Source of the DNA: Streptosporangium nondiastaticum
Lineage (GTDB): Bacteria; Actinomycetota; Actinomycetes; Streptomycetales; Streptomycetaceae
DNA: 42,623 nucleotides
Reading direction: 5' to 3'
NCBI RefSeq assembly: GCF_003011965.1
Contig: NZ_PXWG01000049.1
Location: 1 to 42,623 of the forward strand
Part shown: positions 28,598 through 35,805 of the stretch, piece after piece
Layout of the letters: each line of letters opens with the position of its first letter
How positions within the stretch are numbered: position 1 is the first letter of the stretch
Notes under the pieces: generated by a model
Seen by the model: the letters and a program-made list of their open reading frames with translations, nothing else
Database searches by the model: none
Told to the model about the DNA's origin: nothing
Translations under genes and position numbers: made by a program

Positions 28598-29886
28598 GCG
28601 CCGGGCACCCGCCGCGCCCCGCCGCGCCCGGCGGGGGCGCCGACCTCTTCGGGCGCTGGCTGCGCGGGCGGGCCCCGTGGCCGGTGCTGCTCGCCGCGCT
28701 GCTGGTCCTCGCGCTGGACGTCGTGCGCGTGGTGCAGGGCCCCCGGACGCCGGGGATCGACAACGCCGTGGTGGTGCGGGCGGCGCGGGCCCTGCTCGAC
28801 GGGGGCTCGCCGTACGCGGACAAGCGCTTCCTCTACCTGCCGGGCGCGGTGTTCGCGGCGCTCCCGCAGACGCTGGTCGCCGGGGACGCACTGGCCACGG
28901 CCGTGCCCGTGGCCGCCGCGCTGTTCGTCCTCGCCGGGGTGGTGCTCGCCCTGCGGGTCTTCGGGGTGCGGCCCGACAGCAGGCTCGCGGCGGGCGTCAC
29001 CGCCGCGCTCGGCGTCTTCGAGCCCTTCCACGGCGTCGTCTACCTCGGCAACTGGACGGTCCTGTCGGCCGTCGCCTTCCCCGCCGCCCTCCTGCTCGCG
29101 CGCGGCGGGCGCTGGAGCGCGGCCGGGGGAGTGGTGGGGGCCGCGCTGGCGCTGAAGCCGATGCTCGTGCCGCTGCTGCTGCTGTTCGTGCTGGCCCGGC
29201 GGTGGCGGGCGCTGGCCTGGGCCGTGGGCGTTCCCGCCGCGGTGTCCCTGGCGTCGGCGCTCGCGATGCCCCGCCCCGGGCTGTTCTTCACCCGGACGCT
29301 GCCGTTCCTGATGCGCGGACAGGACGCGTACGCCCGCCCGTTCGACGCCGCCTGGCCGTCGGTGCTGCCGCGCCTCGGGGTGCCGGAGCCGCTCGCGCTC
29401 GCCCTCGCGGCCGGCGCGGCGGTGGCGGTGCTGCTGTGCGCGCGGTGGAGGTGGCGGGCCGGCGGCGATCCGGCCCTGCGGCTGGTGGAGTGCGCGTCGC
29501 TGCTGATGCTCGCGGCCTTCCTGGTCTCGCGCCCCTCGTTCCAGCACTACATGCTCGTCGTCCTCCCCTCGCTCGCCGCGTCGCTGGTGGTGCGCGCCGC
29601 CGCGGCACGCTCGGTGTGGCTGTGGCTGCCGTTGCTCCCCGAGGCCGCCGGGGTGACCTGGCCGTACCTGGACACCGCCCGGAGGCATGCCTTCCGCGAT
29701 GTCGTCCTGATCGCCGGGGTGACCGCGGCCCTCGCCCTGCACGCCTGGCGCACCCGCTCGGACCCCTCGCGGGAGGTGACTGTCAGTACCCGCATCTACG
29801 CTTTGGGTAATCGCGAATCCGTCCGCGCGGACGGCGGGCCGCCCGACCGTGCCCGCGACGCGCCGGACCGCACCGAGACGAGGTGA
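28594..29886 (+). CDS. GT87-family polyprenyl-phosphate-dependent glycosyltransferase
   Basis: A 430-residue multi-pass protein of the GT87/DUF2029 type, whose characterised members are mycobacterial mannosyl- and arabinosyltransferases using polyprenyl-phosphate donors. Matching features are the early Asp in PGIDNAVVVRAARALLDGGSPY, RFLYLPGAVFAALP, EPFHGVVYLGNWTVLSA, ALALKPMLVPLLLLFVLARR and SRPSFQHYMLVVLPSL. The last ~35 residues (from TVSTRIYALGNRE) are polar and unlike the rest; the DNA there looks like an embedded promoter. Start and stop both overlap the neighbours by 4 nt (GTGA). Confidence 0.87.
   Translation: MSAGHPPRPAAPGGGADLFGRWLRGRAPWPVLLAALLVLALDVVRVVQGPRTPGIDNAVVVRAARALLDGGSPYADKRFLYLPGAVFAALPQTLVAGDALATAVPVAAALFVLAGVVLALRVFGVRPDSRLAAGVTAALGVFEPFHGVVYLGNWTVLSAVAFPAALLLARGGRWSAAGGVVGAALALKPMLVPLLLLFVLARRWRALAWAVGVPAAVSLASALAMPRPGLFFTRTLPFLMRGQDAYARPFDAAWPSVLPRLGVPEPLALALAAGAAVAVLLCARWRWRAGGDPALRLVECASLLMLAAFLVSRPSFQHYMLVVLPSLAASLVVRAAAARSVWLWLPLLPEAAGVTWPYLDTARRHAFRDVVLIAGVTAALALHAWRTRSDPSREVTVSTRIYALGNRESVRADGGPPDRARDAPDRTETR
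29776..29802 (+). promoter_or_regulatory. Possible internal promoter before the GT2-TagF gene
   Basis: GTGACT (29776-29781), 15-nt spacer and TACGCT (29797-29802) lie within the atypical 3' end of the GT87 gene. A small palindrome ACTG-T-CAGT starts at about 29779. The downstream gene starts at 29883. This is weak sequence-only evidence. Confidence 0.3.
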
Positions 29887-32738
29887 CAGTGACCACCGCA
29901 CATCCCGCCCCCGGCCCCGATGTCAGTGTCGTCGTGATCGTCCACAACGACGCCGAACGCCTGCCGCGCGCCGTGCGGTCGGTCCTCGCCCAGTCCCTGC
30001 GCAACCTCGAAGTGATCATCGTCGACGACTGCTCGACGGACGGCACCTTCGCCGCCGCCGAGCGGCTGGCCGCCGCCGACCCCCGGGTCCGGCTCATCCG
30101 GCTGCCCGTCAACAGCGGCGGCTGCGGCGCCCCGCGCAACGCCGGCATCGACGCGGCCCGCGCCCCCCGCCTGATGTTCCTCGACAGCGACGACGAACTG
30201 CCCTACCACGCCTGCAAGTCCCTGCTGCTCACCGCCGAGGAGACCGGCGCCGACCTCGTCACCGGCGAAGTCACCCGGCTCTTCGAGGAGTCCGGCACCA
30301 CCGGCCTGTGGTACCCGGAGCTGTTCGAGGACGTCCGCGTCGTCCACGGCATCCGCTCCGCCCCCGAGTTCTTCCTCGACCACCTCTCCACCAACAAGCT
30401 CTACCGCGCGGACTTCCTCGCCCGCCACGCCCTCCGCTTCCCCGAGGACATGCACTACGAGGACCAGCTCTTCACCGCCCGCGCCCTCACCCTCGCCCGC
30501 ACCTTCGCCGTCGTCCCCTGGCCCGTCTACACTTGGCGCCTCGCCGCCGACCCCGCCACGCTCTCCATCTCCTCCAGCCGCCACAAGCTGCGCAACGCCG
30601 TCGACCGCATCAAGGCCGCCCGCCTCATCGACGCCTTCCTGGAGGAGTCCGGCAACGCCGCCCTGCGGCCCGCGAAGGACGAGAAGTTCCTCCGCCACGA
30701 CTTCCGCCTCTACCTCGGCGACCTGCCCTTCCGCGACCCCGAGTGGATCGCCGGCTTCGCCGCCGCCGTCACCCCGTACCTGGCGGAGATCGCCCCCGAG
30801 GCGCTCGCCGCCATGCCCCGCGAACAGCAGATCTGCCAGTTCCTGCTGTGCGCCGGGCGATACGAGGAGGCCGCCGAGTGCGCCCGCACCCTCGACCGGC
30901 CCCGGCTCGCCCCCCGCCACGTCGTCCGCGACGCCGGCCGCATGTACTGGGGCCCCGCCCTGCCGCGCGACGCCGAGGAGGCCGCCGGCCTCGACATCAC
31001 CTCCTGGCGCCTGGACGACCAGCCCTTCGCCGCAGGCCCCCTGCGCCACGAAGTGGCGGGCATCGACGCCGACGGCCCCCTGCTGCGGATCCGGCTGCGC
31101 ACCCACGACCCCGCCCTCCTGCTCACCGCACCGGGCGCGGTCACGGCCGAGCTGCGCATCGCCACCACCGGAGAGCCCCTCGCCGTGCCCTTCGCCTACG
31201 AGCCGGCCGCGCCCGGCGAGGACGGCGACCCCGCCTGCCGCACCGCCGAGGCCGTCCTCGACCCCCGCCGCATCCCCCTCGGCCCCAAGGGCTTCCGCGG
31301 GCGCCGCCACCCCGTCGTCGTCCTCGAACGCCTCGGCCTCACCCGCTCCGACCCGCTCCTCGCCCCCGCCGGCCTCACCCCGCTGCGGGCGAGGATCCCC
31401 CGGCGCGGCCCCCTCGCCGCCCACACCGTGCGCGTCGCCTGCGAAGGGCACGGCGCCGGGCGGCTGGAGCTGTCCTGGCGGCGCGCCGGCGCCCTCGGCC
31501 GCGCCGAAGCCGCCGCCGGGAAGGCCGAGCCCGTCCGCCGCGGCCTCCAGCGGCTCACCCGCCGCGTCACCGGCCCCCGCATCAAGGCCCTCACCTACCA
31601 CGAGCTCCAGAAGCTGCCCGTGGACGACGGCCTCGTCGTCTTCGAGGCCCTGGAGGGCCGCGGCTACGCCGACAGCCCCCGCGCCATCCACGAGGAGCTG
31701 CAGCGGCGCGGCCTGCCGCTGCGCGCCGTCTGGTCGTACGCCGGCAACCGCTCCTCCTACCCCGAAGGGCTGCCGCTCGTGCGCCGCGGCAGCTGGGAGT
31801 ACGTCCACGCCCTCGCCCGCGCCCGCTACTGGGTCGACTCCCACGGCTTCCCCCCGCTCTACGACAAGCGGCCCGCCACCCGCTATCTGCAGACCTGGCA
31901 CGGACAGGCCTTCAAGCACATGGGCTTCGACGTGCCCGAGCTGCGGCTCGCCAACGCCGAGCGGCAGCGGCGGCACCGCGAGACGATCGCCCGCTGGGAC
32001 GCCCTCATCGCCCCCAGCGAGGAGTTCGAGCGCACGTTCGTCCGCGCCAACGGGTACGAGGGCGAGCTGCTGCGCACCGGCCTGCCCCGCAACGACGACC
32101 TCGTCCGCTGGGAGGACCCCGCCCGCCGCGAGCGCGCCGCCGCCACCCGCGAGCGCCTGCAGATCCCCGACGGCCGCCGCGTCCTGCTGTACGCGCCCAC
32201 GTTCCGCGACGGGGCGCGCGGCAGCGGCGACTCCGTCCGCGCCGACCTCGCCGAGCTCGTGCGCTCCCTCGGCGAGGACTGGACGATCGTCGTCCGCCCG
32301 CACTACTACGAGCGGTACACCGTCCCCCGCGAGCTCGGCCACGCGGTCCGCGACGGCCGGGAGTTCCCCGACCTCAACGACCTGCTGCTCGCCTCCGACG
32401 CCCTCCTCACGGACTACTCGTCCCTGATGTTCGACTACGCCAACCTCGGCCGGCCCATCCTGTTCTTCACCGACGACTACGAGCACTACCGCGCCACCGC
32501 CCGCGGCACGTACTACGACCTGCCCGACATCGCCCCCGGCCCCATGCTCACCACGACCGGCGAGCTGATCGCCGCCCTGCGCGACCTGAAGGCCGTCCAG
32601 GAGGAGTGGGCCGGGGCCTACGCCCGCTTCCGGGAGCGCTTCAACCCCCACGAGACGGGGCGGTCGAGCGAGGCCGTGGTGGACCTCTTCTTCGGCGCCG
32701 CCGCCCCCCGGGCCGGTGCGGGAGGCGGGCCACGGTGA
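29883..32738 (+). CDS. GT2 glycosyltransferase / TagF-type CDP-polyol phosphotransferase fusion
   Basis: A 951-residue two-enzyme protein. Residues 12 to about 235 are a GT2 transferase (VVIVHNDAERL, VDDCSTDGT, metal-binding FLDSDDELP, HYEDQLFTARAL). A beta-rich linker follows (about 375-520). The C-terminal ~390 residues are a TagF/TagB-type transferase, which moves polyol phosphate from CDP-glycerol (or a related donor) onto a lipid-linked wall polymer. It shows LQTWHGQAFKHMGFD with catalytic-type H673, GLPRNDDL, LLYAPTFRDG, VRPHYYE and TDYSSLMFDYANLGRP (from 843). It should act at the inner membrane face in teichoic-acid-like polymer synthesis. It is coupled at both ends by GTGA overlaps. 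Confidence 0.92.
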   Translation: MTVTTAHPAPGPDVSVVVIVHNDAERLPRAVRSVLAQSLRNLEVIIVDDCSTDGTFAAAERLAAADPRVRLIRLPVNSGGCGAPRNAGIDAARAPRLMFLDSDDELPYHACKSLLLTAEETGADLVTGEVTRLFEESGTTGLWYPELFEDVRVVHGIRSAPEFFLDHLSTNKLYRADFLARHALRFPEDMHYEDQLFTARALTLARTFAVVPWPVYTWRLAADPATLSISSSRHKLRNAVDRIKAARLIDAFLEESGNAALRPAKDEKFLRHDFRLYLGDLPFRDPEWIAGFAAAVTPYLAEIAPEALAAMPREQQICQFLLCAGRYEEAAECARTLDRPRLAPRHVVRDAGRMYWGPALPRDAEEAAGLDITSWRLDDQPFAAGPLRHEVAGIDADGPLLRIRLRTHDPALLLTAPGAVTAELRIATTGEPLAVPFAYEPAAPGEDGDPACRTAEAVLDPRRIPLGPKGFRGRRHPVVVLERLGLTRSDPLLAPAGLTPLRARIPRRGPLAAHTVRVACEGHGAGRLELSWRRAGALGRAEAAAGKAEPVRRGLQRLTRRVTGPRIKALTYHELQKLPVDDGLVVFEALEGRGYADSPRAIHEELQRRGLPLRAVWSYAGNRSSYPEGLPLVRRGSWEYVHALARARYWVDSHGFPPLYDKRPATRYLQTWHGQAFKHMGFDVPELRLANAERQRRHRETIARWDALIAPSEEFERTFVRANGYEGELLRTGLPRNDDLVRWEDPARRERAAATRERLQIPDGRRVLLYAPTFRDGARGSGDSVRADLAELVRSLGEDWTIVVRPHYYERYTVPRELGHAVRDGREFPDLNDLLLASDALLTDYSSLMFDYANLGRPILFFTDDYEHYRATARGTYYDLPDIAPGPMLTTTGELIAALRDLKAVQEEWAGAYARFRERFNPHETGRSSEAVVDLFFGAAAPRAGAGGGPR

Positions 32739-33880
32739 AGCGGCGCAACCTCTTCCTCCTCGGGATCGACGTCGACTCCATGGGCGGCTCGCAACGCGTC
32801 CTGCACACCCTCGCCCAGGGCTTCGCGGAGCGCGGCCACCGCGTCGAGCTCATCGGCATCCGCCCCAGCCCCGAGCCCCACACCTACCTCGCCGACCCCG
32901 CCTACCGGCACCTCACCCTCTACCGCAGCCCCGCCGCGCCCGCCTGGCGGGCCGCGTCCTTCGCCGAGCGGCTGAGCCCCGCGCGGCTGAGGGCGGCGCG
33001 CGCCGAGCGGCAGGAGCGGGACCGGGCCCGGCAGCGGCTCGCCCGCCGCTTCGCGGCCGTCCGCGACGGCATGGTCGTCATCGGCTCGCCCTGGGCGGCG
33101 GCGTGGCTGGAGCCCGTCGAACGGGCCCATCTGCGGGGCATCGGGCAGTACCACGAGTCCTTCCACCAGGCGCGCACGTCCGAGAACCTCCAGCTGATCC
33201 TGCGTCACTACCCGGCCCTGGAGAAGGCGCTGTTCCTCAGCGAGCCGGACGCGGCCGAGTTCCGGCGGCGGCGCCTGCCCAACGCGGGCGTCCTGCCGAA
33301 CCCGCTGCCCTTCGCTCCTGCGGAGCGGGCCGCCGCGCTCGACACCCGGCGTGTCGGTGCGGTCGGGCGGCTCGAAGCCGTCAAACGCCTCGACCGGCTG
33401 CTCGACGCCTTCGCCGAAGCGGGGGGCGGACGGCCCGGGTGGGAGCTCCATCTCTTCGGCGACGGGCCGCTGGAGCCGGAGCTGCGCGCCCGGGCCGAGC
33501 GGCTGGGCATCGCCGACCGCGTCCGCTTCCGCGGCAGCGTGCGGGACATGGCCGCGGCCTACGCCGAACTCTCCGTCGTCGCCCTCACGAGCGAGCGGGA
33601 AGGCCGGCCGATGGCTCTCGCCGAGGCGTCCGCGGCGGGGGTGCCGTGTGTGAGCTTCGACCTGTCGGGCGGTGTCCGTGAGCTGGTCCGCCACGGACGG
33701 ACGGGCACGCTCGTGCCTCCCGGCGAGGTTGCGGCCTTCGCCGCGGCGCTGGGTGAGCTTATGGATGACGGTGCGCTGCGGGAGCGGTACGGGGCCGCTG
33801 CGCGGGAGCATGTGGCGCCGTTGCGGCTGCCTGCGGTGCTGGATCGGTGGGAGGCGCTGTTCGAGGAGATCGATCGCTGA
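32735..33880 (+). CDS. GT4-family glycosyltransferase
   Basis: A 381-residue cytoplasmic retaining glycosyltransferase (GT-B fold). The N-terminal domain starts LFLLGIDVDSMGGSQRVLHTLAQGFAERGH. The nucleotide-sugar domain has VGRLEAVKRLDRLLDAF, LHLFGDGPLEPEL and the E-x7-E motif in EGRPMALAEASAAGVP. RELVRHGRTGTLVPPGE closes the domain. The family includes teichoic-acid decorating enzymes, and poly(glycerol/ribitol phosphate) glycosylation is a reasonable role beside the TagF fusion, but substrate is inference. GTG 32735 overlaps the upstream stop (GTGA). It is the last gene of the run. Confidence 0.9.
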   Translation: MKRRNLFLLGIDVDSMGGSQRVLHTLAQGFAERGHRVELIGIRPSPEPHTYLADPAYRHLTLYRSPAAPAWRAASFAERLSPARLRAARAERQERDRARQRLARRFAAVRDGMVVIGSPWAAAWLEPVERAHLRGIGQYHESFHQARTSENLQLILRHYPALEKALFLSEPDAAEFRRRRLPNAGVLPNPLPFAPAERAAALDTRRVGAVGRLEAVKRLDRLLDAFAEAGGGRPGWELHLFGDGPLEPELRARAERLGIADRVRFRGSVRDMAAAYAELSVVALTSEREGRPMALAEASAAGVPCVSFDLSGGVRELVRHGRTGTLVPPGEVAAFAAALGELMDDGALRERYGAAAREHVAPLRLPAVLDRWEALFEEIDR

Positions 33881-33942
33881 CGGGGCGGGGCGCCTGCGGC
33901 TCGGCGAAGCGATGTGAGGAGGGGGAGCGTGAGCATGGAGCA

Positions 33943-33992
33943 CGGCTGCGGGTCGTCTGTGGCCGGTCGCGCAGCTCCCCGCGCCCCTGACG
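33943..33992 (+). repeat. Streptomyces intergenic repeat, copy 1
   Basis: About 50 nt ending in the block CAGCTCCCCGCGCCCCT. About 80% identical to the copy at 34024-34073. The core CAGTTCCCCGCGCCCCT is, to my knowledge, a very common dispersed intergenic element in Streptomyces genomes. Confidence 0.7.
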
Positions 33993-34023
33993 CGTCCGGG
34001 GGACTGCAGGGAGCGTGGTCGGG

Positions 34024-34073
34024 CGGCCGCGGGCCGTGCGTGGCTGAGCGCGCAGTTCCCCGCGCCCCTATCG
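34024..34073 (+). repeat. Streptomyces intergenic repeat, copy 2
   Basis: Second copy, with the core CGCAGTTCCCCGCGCCCCT, starting 81 nt after the first. Its end forms part of the hairpin at 34063-34078. Both copies lie between convergent genes. Confidence 0.7.
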
Positions 34074-34078
34074 GGGCG
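34063..34078. terminator. Hairpin between convergent glycosyltransferase genes
   Basis: CGCCCC-TATC-GGGGCG forms a short GC stem 9 nt beyond the minus-strand gene's stop codon. It is a probable bidirectional terminator contributed by the repeat. Confidence 0.55.
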
Positions 34079-34087
34079 TGGTGGGCT

Positions 34088-35704
34088 CTAGCTTCGTCTT
34101 GCCACCGCCCACGCCCCCCGTGCTCCCGACGCCAGCCGCAGGGCCAGCGAGCCGTTCACCGTGGCGTAGGGGCGGGCCAGGAGCAGGCCGTGGCGCAGGC
34201 TCGGCAGGGCCGCGCGGTGCAGGCCGCGCCCCACGGCCCGTACGGTCGTGCGGAAGGCCCCGCCCGCGCACTGCACCCGGACCCGCACGTCCCACGTCTG
34301 CGACGGAGCGGCTCCGTCGCGCCGGTCGCGTCCGGCGAGCACGGACAGCGGCAGGACGACGCGCGCGGTCCACGCCGTGCCCTCGTCCGTCAGCGGCACG
34401 GCCCGCCGCAGCACGGGCCCGCCGTCGCGGTGCCGCAGTTCGACCTCCGCGGCCTCGGGCGCGATCGTGGCGAGGCGCCCGTAGAGGTCGTGGACGCGCA
34501 GGCGCAGCCGGGCGCGGGCCCGGGCGGTGAGGCGCAGTTCGGCGTCCACGGTCACCGGCAGGTGGTGCGGCGGCACGGCCCCCGGCCCGAGGACGCCGTC
34601 CAGGGCCGCCCGGGGCAGGTCCGCCGACCAGACGGGCGAGGCGGCCGCGTCCTGCGCGTAGGGCGGCAGGAGCCGGGCGGGCCGGGCGGCGAGCTGGGCC
34701 AGTCGCTCCAGGTCGCGCGGGGCCTCCGCGGCCAGCACGACGCGGGCGATCCAGCGGGCCGGCGGCCGGGCCGCGCTCAGCTCGGCCTCGTCGAAGCCGG
34801 CGAGGTAGCCGCGGGTGACGCGCCACCAGGCGTGCCGGTAGCCCGCGCTGCGGGCGGGCAGTTCGCGGACGTACATCCGCAGGTCGTGGTCGAGGAACTT
34901 CACCCGTGCGGCGCGGGCCAGCGGCTTGCTGCCCGCGTCGAGGAAGACCTCGACGCTGCTCCGGTGCGCGGCCACGCGCGCCTGCCAGTTGGCGATGCGC
35001 TCACGGTCGAGGGAGATCGAGGGCGCGGCGGCGTCGCGCCGCACGTGCCAGATGTAGACGGTGTCGGGCACCGTCGCCACGCGCGGCGCGGCGGCCATGA
35101 CCCGGGCGGCGAAGACGAAGTCCTCGTAGATGAAGCGCCCTTCGGGGAAGGCGATGCCGTGCTCGGTGAGGAAGTCCCGCGCGTAGAGCTTGTTGACGCA
35201 CAGGGTGTCGCGCAGGAGCGCGGGCCGGGCCTCGGGGCCGGAGTACACGGCGGGCCGCCGGTAGAGGGCGGGCTGCCAGGCGGTGTCGCGCCGCTGGGGG
35301 AGCTCGCGGCGCACGCACAGGCCGGCCGCCACGGGGGCGCGGTGGCGCAGGGCCGCGCCGAGGAGGGCGTCGGCGGCGCCCTCGGGCAGCGTGTCGTCGC
35401 TGTCGAGGAACATCACGTACGGCGCGGTGGCGGCCCGTACGCCGTCGTTGCGGGGCGTGCCGCAGCCGCCGCTGTTGGCCGCGCGGTGGACGACCCGCAG
35501 GCGCGGGTCGGTGTCGGCCAGCTCGTCGAGGATCGCGGCGGTGCCGTCCGTGGAGGCGTCGTCGACGGCGATGACCTCGGCGACGGCGGGCCCTTGGGCG
35601 AGCGCGGAGCGGACGGCGTCGCGGATGTGGGCGGCGTCGTTGAACCCGATGACGATGACGCCGACCTGCGCGGCGGGCAGGGTTCCGCTCCCGTTCACTG
35701 TCAC
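34088..35704 (-). CDS. GT2 glycosyltransferase, relative of the GT2-TagF fusion
   Basis: A 538-residue protein with an N-terminal GT2 domain (VGVIVIGFNDAAHI, VDDASTDGT, NSGGCGTPRNDGV, metal-binding FLDSDDTLP, FIYEDFVFAARV) and a beta-rich C-terminal region (about 350-500). Both halves resemble the first ~520 residues of the fusion protein at 29883-32738, down to the NSGGCG-PRN block. The TagF domain is absent. It may add a sugar to the same polymer. GTG at 35704 or 35698 are both possible; neither has a ribosome-binding site, and an inverted repeat covers this start. Confidence 0.88.
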   Translation of the reverse strand: MTVNGSGTLPAAQVGVIVIGFNDAAHIRDAVRSALAQGPAVAEVIAVDDASTDGTAAILDELADTDPRLRVVHRAANSGGCGTPRNDGVRAATAPYVMFLDSDDTLPEGAADALLGAALRHRAPVAAGLCVRRELPQRRDTAWQPALYRRPAVYSGPEARPALLRDTLCVNKLYARDFLTEHGIAFPEGRFIYEDFVFAARVMAAAPRVATVPDTVYIWHVRRDAAAPSISLDRERIANWQARVAAHRSSVEVFLDAGSKPLARAARVKFLDHDLRMYVRELPARSAGYRHAWWRVTRGYLAGFDEAELSAARPPARWIARVVLAAEAPRDLERLAQLAARPARLLPPYAQDAAASPVWSADLPRAALDGVLGPGAVPPHHLPVTVDAELRLTARARARLRLRVHDLYGRLATIAPEAAEVELRHRDGGPVLRRAVPLTDEGTAWTARVVLPLSVLAGRDRRDGAAPSQTWDVRVRVQCAGGAFRTTVRAVGRGLHRAALPSLRHGLLLARPYATVNGSLALRLASGARGAWAVARRS

Positions 35705-35714
35705 GAAAGACAGT
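35697..35714. promoter_or_regulatory. Inverted repeat covering a start codon
   Basis: ACTGTC-ACGAAA-GACAGT is a perfect 6-6-6 inverted repeat overlapping the GTG start of the minus-strand GT2 gene, in the 101-nt divergent gap before the GT39-like gene. It could be an operator, or a hairpin that hides the start. Confidence 0.5.
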
Positions 35715-35805
35715 TTTACCGATGAATGCGTATAAACCAGCGCATTGGGAAGCCCGGGTGTGGCCGGGTGTCCGGGGCCGTCAGGGCCGGGGAGGGGACG
35801 GAGCG

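Noticed and set aside
29796..32651. A 951-codon minus-strand frame opposite the GT2-TagF fusion, by chance equal in length to it.
   Set aside because: It mirrors the real gene, is Gly/Ala/Val/Asp-rich and has no domain. The equal length is coincidence.
35694..35704. GTTCACTGTCA, similar to one PhoP-box repeat, at the start of a wall-polymer GT2 gene.
   Set aside because: PhoP boxes need at least two adjacent 11-nt repeats; the neighbouring 11 nt on either side do not match.
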